Of a stretch of DNA of 52,343 nucleotides, positions 19,749 to 28,518 are shown one piece after another. The notes under the pieces are model-generated. The model worked only from the letters and a program-made list of their open reading frames with translations, had not been told where the DNA came from and did not search any database. This stretch comes from Betaproteobacteria bacterium. GTDB taxonomy: Bacteria; Pseudomonadota; Gammaproteobacteria; Burkholderiales; Burkholderiaceae_E. The translations under genes and the position numbers were made by a program. Each line of letters starts with the position of its first letter. Position 1 is the stretch's first letter. The stretch covers positions 1-52,343 of the forward strand of contig VGHA01000011.1 in NCBI GenBank assembly GCA_016868375.1, given 5' to 3'.

Positions 19749-20500
19749 GCTCGCCGTCCCGTTCGGAATACCTTGGGATCATTGTAGAACGTCGGATCTT
19801 CGTTGGCTGGCAACCAGCCGGGAATCCCCATGATCGGCAGCGGTGTGAGCGAGGCCAGAACGTCGGCATCCAAGCCCCCTGCGGCGGCGGCATCAATCTG
19901 ATCCAGCGAGAAGGACACCCGCTGATCGAGCAGCCACGCCTGGGCACAAATCGATTTGTACGGCGTGCACAGCTTCTCCAGCAAAGCGTGCCCGACAATC
20001 AGCACGCGGATGCTGGTTGCCCACTGGTTGCGATGATCGACAAACAGTTCGCGCCAACGGAACTCGCGAATCAGCTTCGCGAGCCGCGCATCCGATGTCA
20101 CCACCAGCGCGCCGCTTTCATCGAACAGGGTGGCCCGGTCGCGCAGGCGGCCCCGTTGCCCGGGAATGCGTGCATCAGCCAGCGCCTCGACATGCAGTGC
20201 GTTCAGGCGCGCCTTCAGTCTCGGGAAGGCAAGCCATGCAAGCGCATTGGCAAAATCGTGGCGTGCACCGCGCCCGGCCAGACGCGTGGGCACGCAGGCC
20301 TGATCAAAAATCAGGCGTTCGTACCCGCGGTCAGGCACGGCCGTCTGATCCGATTCCACAAACCGAAGCGGCTGTCCCGATCCGGCCTCGCAGGGCCGAG
20401 CGTGTGCGAACGCGTTCAGGCGCTCAATGTCCGGGGCGTCAGCGGCCGGCCAATCGAGCGCACGAGCCCAACGCTCATGGGGCTCAAGCCAGGGTTGCAC
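19745..20500 (-). CDS. DUF3025 domain protein
   Basis: A cytoplasmic protein of about 251 residues with the DUF3025 pattern: an N-terminal helical region, LIFDQACVPTR, the segment NALAWLAFPRLKARLNALH, and the C-terminal WLPANEDPTFYNDPKVFR. The molecular function is unknown. It lies five bases downstream of pyrC, a pairing common in Burkholderiales. The GTG at 20500 follows TAAGGG at the pyrC stop and is preferred; a TTG at 20524 inside pyrC would add eight residues. There is no signal peptide. Confidence 0.85.
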   Translation of the reverse strand: MQPWLEPHERWARALDWPAADAPDIERLNAFAHARPCEAGSGQPLRFVESDQTAVPDRGYERLIFDQACVPTRLAGRGARHDFANALAWLAFPRLKARLNALHVEALADARIPGQRGRLRDRATLFDESGALVVTSDARLAKLIREFRWRELFVDHRNQWATSIRVLIVGHALLEKLCTPYKSICAQAWLLDQRVSFSLDQIDAAAAGGLDADVLASLTPLPIMGIPGWLPANEDPTFYNDPKVFRTGRRA

Positions 20501-20505
20501 GGCCC

Positions 20506-21549
20506 TTACGACACGAGCCGCCAACCAAGCGACTCACCACCCGCCAGCGGCACGATCGTGTCAGCGCCGAACGGCAGCGCTTCGGGAATCTGCCAGGTCT
20601 CGCGCCTGAGTTCGACACGCGTGGTGTTGCGCGGCAACCGATAAAAATCGGGACCGTAGAAACTTGCGAACGCTTCCAGACGATGCAGTGCGCCGGCCCG
20701 CTCGAAGGCGGTGGCATAGAGCTCAAGCGCATGCGGCGCGGTGTAACAGCCGGCGCAGGCTGACGCGTGCTCCTTCAATCGGGCCGCATGCGGCGCGCTG
20801 TCGGTGCCGAGGAAAAACTTCGGGCTGCCGGATGTGGCCGCGGCCACCAGCGCTTCGCGGTGCTGTTCGCGCTTGAGAACCGGCAGGCAATACCAGTGCG
20901 GCCGCATCCCGCCTGAGAAGATCGCGTTGCGGTTCCAGAGCAGATGGTGGGCGGTGATCGTGGCGGCAATCGGTCCGCCTGCGTCGCTGACATACTGGGC
21001 CGCTTCCCGGGTGGTGATGTGTTCAAGCACGACTCTGAGTTCGGGAAACCGGCGCCGAAGCGGCGCAAGCACCGTGTCGATGAAAACCGCCTCGCGATCG
21101 AATACATCGATCGCGTGATCGGTGACCTCGCCGTGAATCAGCAAGGGCATGGCGCAGGCCTGCATCGCCTCGAGCGCGCGATAGGTGTGGGCAAGATCTG
21201 TCACGCCCGCATCGGAGTTGGTGGTTGCACCAGCCGGGTACAGCTTGACCGCGTGCACGATACCGCTTTGCGCCGCCCGCCGAATGTCATCGGGCCCGGT
21301 GCGGTCGGTCATGTAGAGCGTCATCAGCGGCGCGAAGCCGGTGCCCGGTGGTAATGCGGCAAGGATCCGATCACGATAGGCCTGCGCCTGCGCCACGGTT
21401 GTGATGGGGGGCTTGAGATTGGGCATCACGATGGCACGCGCGAACTGACGCGCGCTTGCGCCCACCACTGCGGCCAGCGCCTCGCCATCGCGAAGGTGCA
21501 GATGCCAGTCATCGGGGCGGGTGAGCGTGAGGGTGTCGATCGCATTCAA
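20506..21549 (-). CDS. pyrC: Dihydroorotase
   Basis: A 347-residue class II dihydroorotase, third step of pyrimidine synthesis. Metal ligands His16 and His18 (DDWHLHLRDG), the likely carboxylated Lys102 (VKLYPAGATTNSDAG) and later histidines in LLIHGEV and LEHITT are all visible. The start is TTG at 21549 with GGAG eight or nine bases upstream; the nearby ATG at 21545 is out of frame. It sits 14 bases after the glycerate kinase gene on the same strand, so a housekeeping enzyme is embedded in a sugar-acid gene set. Confidence 0.97.
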   Translation of the reverse strand: MNAIDTLTLTRPDDWHLHLRDGEALAAVVGASARQFARAIVMPNLKPPITTVAQAQAYRDRILAALPPGTGFAPLMTLYMTDRTGPDDIRRAAQSGIVHAVKLYPAGATTNSDAGVTDLAHTYRALEAMQACAMPLLIHGEVTDHAIDVFDREAVFIDTVLAPLRRRFPELRVVLEHITTREAAQYVSDAGGPIAATITAHHLLWNRNAIFSGGMRPHWYCLPVLKREQHREALVAAATSGSPKFFLGTDSAPHAARLKEHASACAGCYTAPHALELYATAFERAGALHRLEAFASFYGPDFYRLPRNTTRVELRRETWQIPEALPFGADTIVPLAGGESLGWRLVS

Positions 21550-21563
21550 CGGAAATCTCCGAG

Positions 21564-22856
21564 TCAGCCGAGCAGCACCGCCCGATAGTCATTGACGTTG
21601 GTCAGCGTGGGCCCGGTGACCACCAGATCGCCGAGTCGGGAAAAAAATTCGAAGGCGTCATTGTCTTCGAGGATGCGTCGGGGATCCAGGCCGAGCGCCT
21701 GTGCCCGGACCAGTGTGTCGGGCGCCAGGCGCGCGCCTGCATTGTGCTCGATGCCATCAATACCGTCGGTATCGGCCGCAATCGCCCAGAGCCGGTCGAT
21801 ACCGCGCGAAGCCTGCGCGAACGCCAGCAGAAACTCGCTGCACCGTCCGCCGCGACCGTCACCACGAACCGTCACGGTGCATTCACCCCCGGAGATGAGC
21901 GCAACGGGTCGCGCAAAGGGTGCGCCATGAACGGCGATCTCGCGCGCGATCGCCGCCATCACCTGCGCGACATCACGCGCTTCGCCTGTGATGGTGTCGC
22001 CGAGGATGACTGGCCTGATCCCCGCCTCACGAAATACCGCGGCAGCCGCCTCCAGGCTTTGATGCGCGCTTGCGATCAGTCGATTGTCAACGCGGGCAAA
22101 CAGCGGGTCGCCAGGTTTGGGCGTGTCCGCGATCTCGCCCGCTGCGCCTCGGGCGAGCCATTTCGCGACCGGTGCCGGTGGATCGACGTTCCAGTGCCTG
22201 AGCAGCGACACCGCATCGTGATACGTGCTCGGGTCGGGCGCGCAGGGCCCGCTTGCGATTGCCGACAGGTCATCGCCCGCGACATCGGAAATGACCAGCG
22301 CAAGTACCCGGGCGTCAGTTGCCTGAGCCAGCCGACCGCCCTGGATCTGCGACAGATGTTTGCGAACGACGTTGATGTCCTGAATGGGCGCGCCGCTTGC
22401 CAGCAGCTGGCGGGTGACCGCCTTCAGGTCGTGCATAGGCACCTCGGGCACCGGCAGGCTGAGCAGGCTCGAGCCGCCGCCCGACACGAGCACGATCAGC
22501 AGATCGTCCCGCGTGAGCGACCGCGCCTCAGCAAGAATGTTTCGCGCCGCCGCTTCGCCCGCTTCGTCGGGTACAGGGTGCCCGGCCTCGACCACCTCGA
22601 TTCGCTTGCACGGCGCGCCATGACCGTAGCGGGTTACCACGAGCCCGGCCAGCGCGCAGTCGGCCGGCCAGTGCAACTCAACTGCGCGAGCCATGCTGGC
22701 CGCCGCTTTGCCAGCCCCCACCACCAGCGTTCGGCGGTAAGCGCGCAGCGTGTGAGCGCCGGGAAGATGCGCTGGCAGGACCCGGGCGGGGTCGGCCGCC
22801 GCGACTGCGGCGGAAAAACTTGCCGCCAGCAGCGCGGCCGGATCGGTGGTGCTCAA
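21564..22856 (-). CDS. ttuD: Glycerate 2-kinase (TtuD/GckA type, DUF4147-MOFRL)
   Basis: A protein of about 430 residues that phosphorylates D-glycerate to 2-phosphoglycerate; older names call it hydroxypyruvate reductase. The N-terminal DUF4147 domain includes VVGAGKAAASMA and LVSGGGSSLL, and the C-terminal MOFRL domain includes LISGGECTVTV, GRCSEFLLA and AADTDGIDG. The TTG at 22856 overlaps the binding-protein gene stop as TTGA and gives the usual N terminus; a start at 22895 would lie deeper in that gene. Glycerate from the tartrate dehydrogenase encoded two genes upstream is a sensible substrate. Confidence 0.9.
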   Translation of the reverse strand: MSTTDPAALLAASFSAAVAAADPARVLPAHLPGAHTLRAYRRTLVVGAGKAAASMARAVELHWPADCALAGLVVTRYGHGAPCKRIEVVEAGHPVPDEAGEAAARNILAEARSLTRDDLLIVLVSGGGSSLLSLPVPEVPMHDLKAVTRQLLASGAPIQDINVVRKHLSQIQGGRLAQATDARVLALVISDVAGDDLSAIASGPCAPDPSTYHDAVSLLRHWNVDPPAPVAKWLARGAAGEIADTPKPGDPLFARVDNRLIASAHQSLEAAAAVFREAGIRPVILGDTITGEARDVAQVMAAIAREIAVHGAPFARPVALISGGECTVTVRGDGRGGRCSEFLLAFAQASRGIDRLWAIAADTDGIDGIEHNAGARLAPDTLVRAQALGLDPRRILEDNDAFEFFSRLGDLVVTGPTLTNVNDYRAVLLG

Positions 22857-23836
22857 TCCGCGTAGATGCCGGCTTTCTTGATCAGCGGCGCCCACTTGGT
22901 GATTTCGGCGGCCAGGTGCGCGCGAAGCGCTTCGGGACTTGCTTTGGCATCAGCAACCGGTTCGGTGCCAAGCTCTGCAAAACGCTTCACGATGGCCGGA
23001 TCTTTCAGCGCCTGCTTAAGGCCTGCGACCAGTTGATCGACCACCGGCTTGGGCGTGCCTTTGGGCGCATACAGACCATGCCAGACCGAGACATCAAACC
23101 CGCTCAGACCGCTTTCGGCGAGGGTGGGCAGATCGGGCAGGATCGATAACCGCGTGGACGAAGTGACCGCCAGCGCACGAACCTTGCCCGCCTTGATCTG
23201 CGGCACGGTGTTGGTGGTTTGATCGCACAACATGTCGACCTGCCCGCCCATCAGGTCGGCCAGCGCGGGGGCCGTGCCCTTGTAGGGCACCGTCGTCAGA
23301 TCGGTTTGAATGGCGCTCATGAAGAGCAGACCGCACAGATGCGAGGCTGACCCGATCCCCGCATTGGCCAGACTCACCTTCGCGGCGTTCTGCTTCAGGT
23401 ACGGAAACAGGTCTTTCAAGCCCTGCACTGGCAGCGAGGTTTTGACCAGCAGGGTCATCGCGACTTCATTGATCAGCCCGACATATTCAAAATCTTTGAG
23501 CGGATCGAATGCAAGCTTGCGGTAAAGGGTGGGCGCAGTGGCCATTCCCACGTGATGCACGAGGAGCGTGTAGCCATCGGGCGATGCACGCGCAACCTTC
23601 GATACGCCAATCGTGCCGCCCGCGCCCGCCGCGTTATCGACGACGAAATTGGCGCCCGGCACCGTCCGGCCCATCGCATCGGCCAGGCTGCGCGCCACGA
23701 TATCGGTGGGACCGCCCGCTGCAAAGGGCACCACGATGGATACTGGGCGCGTCGGATACTGCTGAGCGGAAGCGCTGGCGCCGGTCAACGACATGATCGC
23801 CGCAGCGGCCACTGACGCCATGGATTGTCTGAACAT
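22853..23836 (-). CDS. Tripartite tricarboxylate transporter (Bug family) substrate-binding protein
   Basis: A 327-residue periplasmic binding protein. A signal peptide covers about residues 1-24 with cleavage after ASA. The mature protein opens QQYPTRPVSIVVPFAAGGPTD, typical of Bug/TctC proteins, and later shows VPYKGTAPALADLMGGQVD. Bug proteins bind small carboxylates. No TctA or TctB membrane partner is nearby, as is usual for the many orphan Bug genes of Burkholderiales. Flanked by tartrate dehydrogenase and glycerate kinase genes, it may bind tartrate, malate or a related acid; that is inference. Confidence 0.92.
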   Translation of the reverse strand: MFRQSMASVAAAAIMSLTGASASAQQYPTRPVSIVVPFAAGGPTDIVARSLADAMGRTVPGANFVVDNAAGAGGTIGVSKVARASPDGYTLLVHHVGMATAPTLYRKLAFDPLKDFEYVGLINEVAMTLLVKTSLPVQGLKDLFPYLKQNAAKVSLANAGIGSASHLCGLLFMSAIQTDLTTVPYKGTAPALADLMGGQVDMLCDQTTNTVPQIKAGKVRALAVTSSTRLSILPDLPTLAESGLSGFDVSVWHGLYAPKGTPKPVVDQLVAGLKQALKDPAIVKRFAELGTEPVADAKASPEALRAHLAAEITKWAPLIKKAGIYAD

Positions 23837-23933
23837 TGAATTCCCCTCGATCTGAGTCAGGCTGAGTATGCCAAAGCCTAGCGTATCGGCAAGGCGGCTG
23901 TGGTCTGCCGCTCTCCACGGGCTTGCGCCGGAT

Positions 23934-23955
23934 CAAACCCGGGGCAGCGGGTTTG
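23934..23955. terminator. Stem-loop between tartrate dehydrogenase and Bug genes
   Basis: A perfect 8-bp stem, CAAACCCG (23934-23941) with CGGGTTTG (23948-23955), and a 6-base loop lie in the 155-base gap. There is no T run on the minus strand, so it could attenuate transcription or protect a processed end rather than terminate outright. Nothing else is recognised in the gap. Confidence 0.4.
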
Positions 23956-23991
23956 CCGGCGGCTCGCCGAGCGCAAGCAGGTCAATGGGGG

Positions 23992-25059
23992 TCAATCACG
24001 CAGCGCCTGTTCGATCGCGCGGCCCACATCGCCGGTACCGGCCGTGCCGCCCATGTCGGGCGTACGGGGCCCCTCAGCGGTGACCTTCTCGATGGCCCGC
24101 ACGATCGCATCGTGCGCCGCGGGATAGCCGAGGTGATCGAGCATCATGGCGCCGCACCAGATCTGTCCGATCGGATTGGCAACGCCCTTGCCGGCGATGT
24201 CGGGCGCCGAGCCATGGACCGGCTCAAACAGCGACGGGTATTTGCGCTCGGGATTGATGTTGCCGGAGGGCGCGATCGCGATCGTTCCGGTACAGGCGGG
24301 CCCGAGGTCCGACAGGATGTCGCCGAACAGGTTGCTGGCAACAACCACGTCGAACCAATGGGGATTGCGCACAAAATGCGCCGTGAGGATGTCGATGTGG
24401 AATTTGTCGACCTTCACGTCGGGGTAGGCAGCGCTCATTTCGGCAACGCGCTCATCCCAGTAAGGCATCGAAATGAAGATGCCATTTGACTTGGTTGCCG
24501 AGGTCAGACTGCGGCGCGGCCGACGGCGCGCAAGCTCGAACGCGTAGCGCAGCACCCGGTCAACGCCGGTTCGGGTAAACACCGACTCCTGCAGCACGAA
24601 TTCCCGGTCGGTGCCGGGGAACATCTTGCCGCCCACCGACGAATACTCGCCCTCGGTGTTTTCACGAACCACGTAAAAATCAATATCGCCAGGCTTTCGG
24701 TTGGCGAGCGGGCACGGCACGCCAGGCATCAGCCGAACCGGCCGCAGATTGATGTACTGGTCGAATTCCCGGCGCATCAGCAGGAGCGATCCCCACAGCG
24801 AGATGTGATCGGGGACCGTTGCCGGCCAGCCGACCGCGCCGTAAAAAATCGCGTCGTGCCCGCCGATCTGATCTTTCCAGTTGGAGGGCATCATCTGCCC
24901 GTGCCTGGCGTAGTAGTCGCAGCTGGCAAAGTCGAAATGGTCAAGGCGCAGATCAATGCCGAATCGCCGGGCCGCCGCGTCGAGCACGCGCAGCCCCTCG
25001 GGAACAACCTCCTTGCCAATCCCGTCGCCGGGCAGAACTGCGATTCGGTGCGTGCTCAT
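23992..25059 (-). CDS. ttuC: Tartrate dehydrogenase / D-malate dehydrogenase (decarboxylating)
   Basis: A 355-residue member of the isocitrate/isopropylmalate dehydrogenase family. It begins MSTHRIAVLPGDGIGKEV; the region YGAVGWPATVPDHISLWG and the VRENTEGEYSS segment match TtuC and DmlA rather than LeuB. The metal and NAD sites NLFGDILSDL and EPVHGSAPDIAG are intact. Such enzymes use NAD and Mn to oxidise tartrate or D-malate and to decarboxylate meso-tartrate to D-glycerate. The ATG at 25059 was chosen by family length; an ATG at 25074 is possible and neither has a good ribosome binding site. The open frame continues far upstream, antisense to aapJ, which is not coding. Confidence 0.88.
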   Translation of the reverse strand: MSTHRIAVLPGDGIGKEVVPEGLRVLDAAARRFGIDLRLDHFDFASCDYYARHGQMMPSNWKDQIGGHDAIFYGAVGWPATVPDHISLWGSLLLMRREFDQYINLRPVRLMPGVPCPLANRKPGDIDFYVVRENTEGEYSSVGGKMFPGTDREFVLQESVFTRTGVDRVLRYAFELARRRPRRSLTSATKSNGIFISMPYWDERVAEMSAAYPDVKVDKFHIDILTAHFVRNPHWFDVVVASNLFGDILSDLGPACTGTIAIAPSGNINPERKYPSLFEPVHGSAPDIAGKGVANPIGQIWCGAMMLDHLGYPAAHDAIVRAIEKVTAEGPRTPDMGGTAGTGDVGRAIEQALRD

Positions 25060-25139
25060 CGTGTCAGATTCCATGAACGGATTATGGAAAAGGCGACATC
25101 CTACCTTCGCGGGCCGGATCGAGCCGCGCCACGCCCGGC

Positions 25140-25156
25140 CTGGCGGACCGCTTGCC
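25140..25156 (+). promoter_or_regulatory. Possible sigma-54 promoter of aapJQMP
   Basis: TGGC at 25141-25144 and TTGC at 25152-25155 have the exact spacing of the -24/-12 elements (GG, ten bases, GC). The three bases after TGGC do not match consensus. Transcription would start near 25167, about 60 bases before aapJ. An inverted repeat TGCCC/GGGCA (25153-25157, 25165-25169) overlaps the -12 end. Control of amino acid transporters by nitrogen status is known in other bacteria, so the idea is reasonable but unproven. Confidence 0.35.
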
Positions 25157-25227
25157 CCTGTACTGGGCAGGGCATGCAAACGGCCGTAAACTCGCCGCCG
25201 TTCCACTCGTTTATTAAGGAGACCCCA

Positions 25228-26241
25228 ATGTTTCGAACCCTGGCGAAGACCTTGGCGCTCGCCGCCGCGCTCGTAGCGCCGGCGGTCGCGCTGGCTGGCC
25301 CCACCGTCGACGCGATCAAGCAGCGTGGCGCGCTGCGCTGCGGTGTCAATACCGGACTGCTTGGCTTCTCGGCCCCCGACAGCGCCGGCCGCTGGAATGG
25401 CATCGACGCCGATTTCTGCCGCGCGGTAGCCACCGCCATCCTGGGCGATCCGAACAAGGTCCAGTATGTGCCCACCAATGCGCAGACCCGCTTTACCGCG
25501 CTTCAGTCGGGCGAGATCGATCTGCTGTCGCGCAACACCACCTGGACCTCCTCGCGCGACGCAACACTGGGCTCGGTATTTGCCGGCACCCTGTTCTATG
25601 ACGGCCAGGGCTTCATGGTGAAGAAGTCGAGCGGCGTGACCAAGGCGGCCGATCTGAACGGCGCAACCGTCTGCGTGCAGCCGGGTACCACCACCGAACT
25701 GAATCTGACCGACTACTTCCGCAGCAAGAAGATGACCTTCAAGCCGGTCGTGATCGCCGAGCTGAACCAGATCGAGCAGGCGTTTTTCGCGGGTCGCTGT
25801 GACGTGTACACCACCGACATCTCGGGGCTGGCCGCCACCCGCCTGAAAGCTCCCAAGCAGGACGACTACCTGATCCTGCCTGAGGCCATCTCCAAGGAGC
25901 CGCTCGGCCCGATGATCCGTCGCGGCGACTGGGAGCTGCTTACGATCGTCAAGTGGACCCTCTTCGGTCTGCTCGAGGCCGAGGAGTACGGCATCACCGC
26001 CGCCAATGTTGACAAGATGCGGGCCGAGTCGAAAGACCCCCCGGTGCAGCGCCTGCTGGGCACAACCGGTGATGCCGGTAAAGGCATGGGCATCGACAAC
26101 GACTGGCTGGTGAAGATCGTGAAAGCAGTGGGCAACTACGGCGAAATGTACAGCCGCAACATCGGACCGCTCGGCATCCAGCGCGGTGTCAATGCGCAAT
26201 GGCGCGACGGCGGCCTGATGTACGCGCCCCCGATCCGCTGA
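25228..26241 (+). CDS. aapJ: General L-amino acid ABC transporter, periplasmic binding protein
   Basis: A 337-residue binding protein of the AapJ/BztA group. The signal peptide spans about residues 1-23, cleaved after ALA. The mature part starts GPTVDAIKQRGALRCGVNTG and includes LNGATVCVQPGTTTELN. It captures a broad range of L-amino acids for the AapQM permease. The ATG at 25228 is preceded by AAGGAG seven bases upstream. It is the first gene of a four-gene plus-strand operon. Confidence 0.95.
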   Translation: MFRTLAKTLALAAALVAPAVALAGPTVDAIKQRGALRCGVNTGLLGFSAPDSAGRWNGIDADFCRAVATAILGDPNKVQYVPTNAQTRFTALQSGEIDLLSRNTTWTSSRDATLGSVFAGTLFYDGQGFMVKKSSGVTKAADLNGATVCVQPGTTTELNLTDYFRSKKMTFKPVVIAELNQIEQAFFAGRCDVYTTDISGLAATRLKAPKQDDYLILPEAISKEPLGPMIRRGDWELLTIVKWTLFGLLEAEEYGITAANVDKMRAESKDPPVQRLLGTTGDAGKGMGIDNDWLVKIVKAVGNYGEMYSRNIGPLGIQRGVNAQWRDGGLMYAPPIR

Positions 26242-26266
26242 CCGTCACCCCGCGCGCGAAATCGTT

Positions 26267-27412
26267 ATGCTCATCAAGAGCGAGCGAGCGCGCGGCGTTC
26301 TCTACCAGGCGCTGCTGCTGATCGCAGTCGGCGGCATCGTCTGGTACCTGCTCTCCAACACGCTGCACAACCTTGCCTCGCGTGGCATCCAGGTTGGTTT
26401 TGCGTTCCTCGGCCGCGAGGCCGGGTTCGAAATCGCTGAAAAGCTGATCGAATACGACGCCACGCGCAGCTATGCGCATGCGCTCGCGGTCGGACTCCTC
26501 AATACGCTGCATGTCGCACTGCTTGGCATTGTCATTGCCACGGTGCTGGGCACGCTGCTGGGCGTTGCCAGGCTCTCCAACAACTGGCTGCTGGCTCGAA
26601 TCGCCGGGGCCTATGTTGAGTTCATGCGCAACATTCCGCTGCTGCTCCAGCTGCTGGTCTGGTACGGCATGTTCACAGAGCTGCTGCCCGGCGTGCGACA
26701 GGCCATCAAGCTTGGCGACTGGGTTTTCATCAGCCAGCGCGGCTTCCGTTTTGCGTGGCCCGAGGCGCATCCTGGCTGGACCGCCGCGCTCTGGGCACTT
26801 GCGGCCGGGCTTGCACTTAGCCTCGTGTGGCGCGCAATCGCCCGCCGGCGCCAGGCAGCCACCGGCGCGCAATGGCCCATGGCCCTTCCCCTGGCCGGTT
26901 TCATCATCGGCTTACCCGTCGTGGCCTGGGCGCTGTCTGGCGCGCCCACCGCCATCGAAACACCCGTGCTTCGGGGCTTTGACTACCAAGGCGGCAAGGT
27001 CATCTCGCCCGAGTTCGCCGCGCTGTTGCTGGGCCTGTCCACCTATACCGCGGCCTTCATCGCGGAAGTGGTGCGCGCAGGCATTCTTGCGGTCCATCGC
27101 GGGCAGACCGAAGCCGCCATGGCGCTGGGCCTGTCGCCCAACCAGCGGCTGCGGCTGGTCACGCTGCCGCAGGCGCTGCGCGTCATCATTCCACCGATGA
27201 CCAGTCAGTATCTGAATCTGACCAAGAACTCATCGCTTGCAGTGGCCATTGGCTATCCGGATCTGGTGGCAATCGCCAACACCACCATGAATCAGACAGG
27301 CCAGGCGATTGAAGCCATTTCGATGCTGATGGCTGTCTACCTCAGCATCAGTATCGCGATCTCGGTATTCATGAACTGGTACAACGCCCGCGTGCGTCTG
27401 GTGGAGCGATAA
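26267..27412 (+). CDS. aapQ: General L-amino acid ABC transporter, permease AapQ
   Basis: A 381-residue inner-membrane permease of the HisM/GlnP family. Several membrane segments are visible from residue 12 on; a long periplasmic insert typical of AapQ separates two halves, and the cytoplasmic coupling loop reads EAAMALGLSPNQRLRLVTLPQALR. It forms a heterodimer with AapM. It follows aapJ by 25 bases and precedes aapM by three. Confidence 0.95.
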   Translation: MLIKSERARGVLYQALLLIAVGGIVWYLLSNTLHNLASRGIQVGFAFLGREAGFEIAEKLIEYDATRSYAHALAVGLLNTLHVALLGIVIATVLGTLLGVARLSNNWLLARIAGAYVEFMRNIPLLLQLLVWYGMFTELLPGVRQAIKLGDWVFISQRGFRFAWPEAHPGWTAALWALAAGLALSLVWRAIARRRQAATGAQWPMALPLAGFIIGLPVVAWALSGAPTAIETPVLRGFDYQGGKVISPEFAALLLGLSTYTAAFIAEVVRAGILAVHRGQTEAAMALGLSPNQRLRLVTLPQALRVIIPPMTSQYLNLTKNSSLAVAIGYPDLVAIANTTMNQTGQAIEAISMLMAVYLSISIAISVFMNWYNARVRLVER

Positions 27413-27415
27413 GCC

Positions 27416-28486
27416 ATGCGCGATGCACGCGCGGTTTCGCCACTTGGCTGGATGCGGGTCAATCTGTTCTCGACCCCGCTCAACAGCGCGCTCACGCTCG
27501 TCATTCTTGCAGCACTCGCCTGGCTGGTGCCCAAGGCCGGCGGATGGCTGGTGTGGGATGCGGTCTGGGGCCCGAAGCCCGCATCGGCCTGCGATGCGGT
27601 TCGCGGTGAAGGCGCCTGCTGGGCAGTCGTCTGGAACAAGATCCGCTTCATGCTCTTTGGCGTCTATCCGTTTGAAGAGCAGTGGCGGGCAGCGGTCGCC
27701 GCGGTGGTTCTCACAGCGCTGCTGGTGGTGTCGGCGCTGCGCTTTTTCTGGCGTAAGCGCCTGATCGCCATCTGGGTGGTGGGCATCGCGCTGGCATTCT
27801 GGCTGATGGGCGGTGGCCTGGGGCTGACACCCGTGCCCGCCGAGCGCTGGGGCGGGCTGTCGGTCACGCTCATTCTGGCGATCTTTGGCATTGGCTTCGC
27901 GTTTCCGCTGGGCGTATTGCTGGCACTTGGCCGTCGCTCCAGGCTTCCGGTGATTCGCGCGGTCTCGGTGCTCTATATCGAGATCGTTCGGGGCGTGCCG
28001 CTGATCACCGTGCTGTTCATGGCCTCGATCATGTTTGCCCTCTTCATGCCCGAAGGTTTGCGAATCGAGCAGCTGCTTCGCGCCCAGGTGGCCATCATTC
28101 TGTTCATCGCGGCCTATCTGGCCGAAGCGGTGCGCGGCGGCCTGCAGGCGGTGCCACGCGGTCAATACGAGGCAGCGGAGGCGCTGGGGTTGTCTTACTG
28201 GCGCACCATGGGGTTTATCGTGCTGCCCCAGGCGCTCAAGATTTCGATTCCGCCGATCGTCAACATCTTCATTTCGGTGTTCAAGGACACCTCGCTGGTG
28301 GTGATCATCGGCATTTACGACTTCGCCTATGCGGTGAAGAAATCGGTTGAAACCGATATCTCGTGGAAGAAGTATTTCATCGAGGCATTCCTGTTCTCGA
28401 TTGTGGTGTACTGGATCTATTGTTTTGCGATGTCGCGCTACAGCCAATGGCTTGAGCGCGAGTTCGCACGCGGCGAGCGCCGTTAG
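27416..28486 (+). CDS. aapM: General L-amino acid ABC transporter, permease AapM
   Basis: A 356-residue permease, partner of AapQ. The N-terminal segment with [15 protein letters not shown] is followed by an insert with two cysteines (about residues 59 and 68), then the conserved permease core with the coupling loop [24 protein letters not shown]. The ATG lies three bases after the aapQ stop codon. Confidence 0.95.
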   Translation: MRDARAVSPLGWMRVNLFSTPLNSALTLVILAALAWLVPKAGGWLVWDAVWGPKPASACDAVRGEGACWAVVWNKIRFMLFGVYPFEEQWRAAVAAVVLTALLVVSALRFFWRKRLIAIWVVGIALAFWLMGGGLGLTPVPAERWGGLSVTLILAIFGIGFAFPLGVLLALGRRSRLPVIRAVSVLYIEIVRGVPLITVLFMASIMFALFMPEGLRIEQLLRAQVAIILFIAAYLAEAVRGGLQAVPRGQYEAAEALGLSYWRTMGFIVLPQALKISIPPIVNIFISVFKDTSLVVIIGIYDFAYAVKKSVETDISWKKYFIEAFLFSIVVYWIYCFAMSRYSQWLEREFARGERR

Positions 28487-28518
28487 CCGCACCCGCTGTC
28501 TCAATTGGAGTTCAACCC

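Noticed and set aside
25060-26199. Upstream extension of the tartrate dehydrogenase frame to 26199
   Set aside because: The extension is antisense to aapJ and has no homology; the enzyme starts normally at 25059.
27230-28504. A 424-codon minus-strand frame opposite aapQ and aapM
   Set aside because: Mirror frame of two real permease genes; its product is His/Gln/Arg-rich with no family features.
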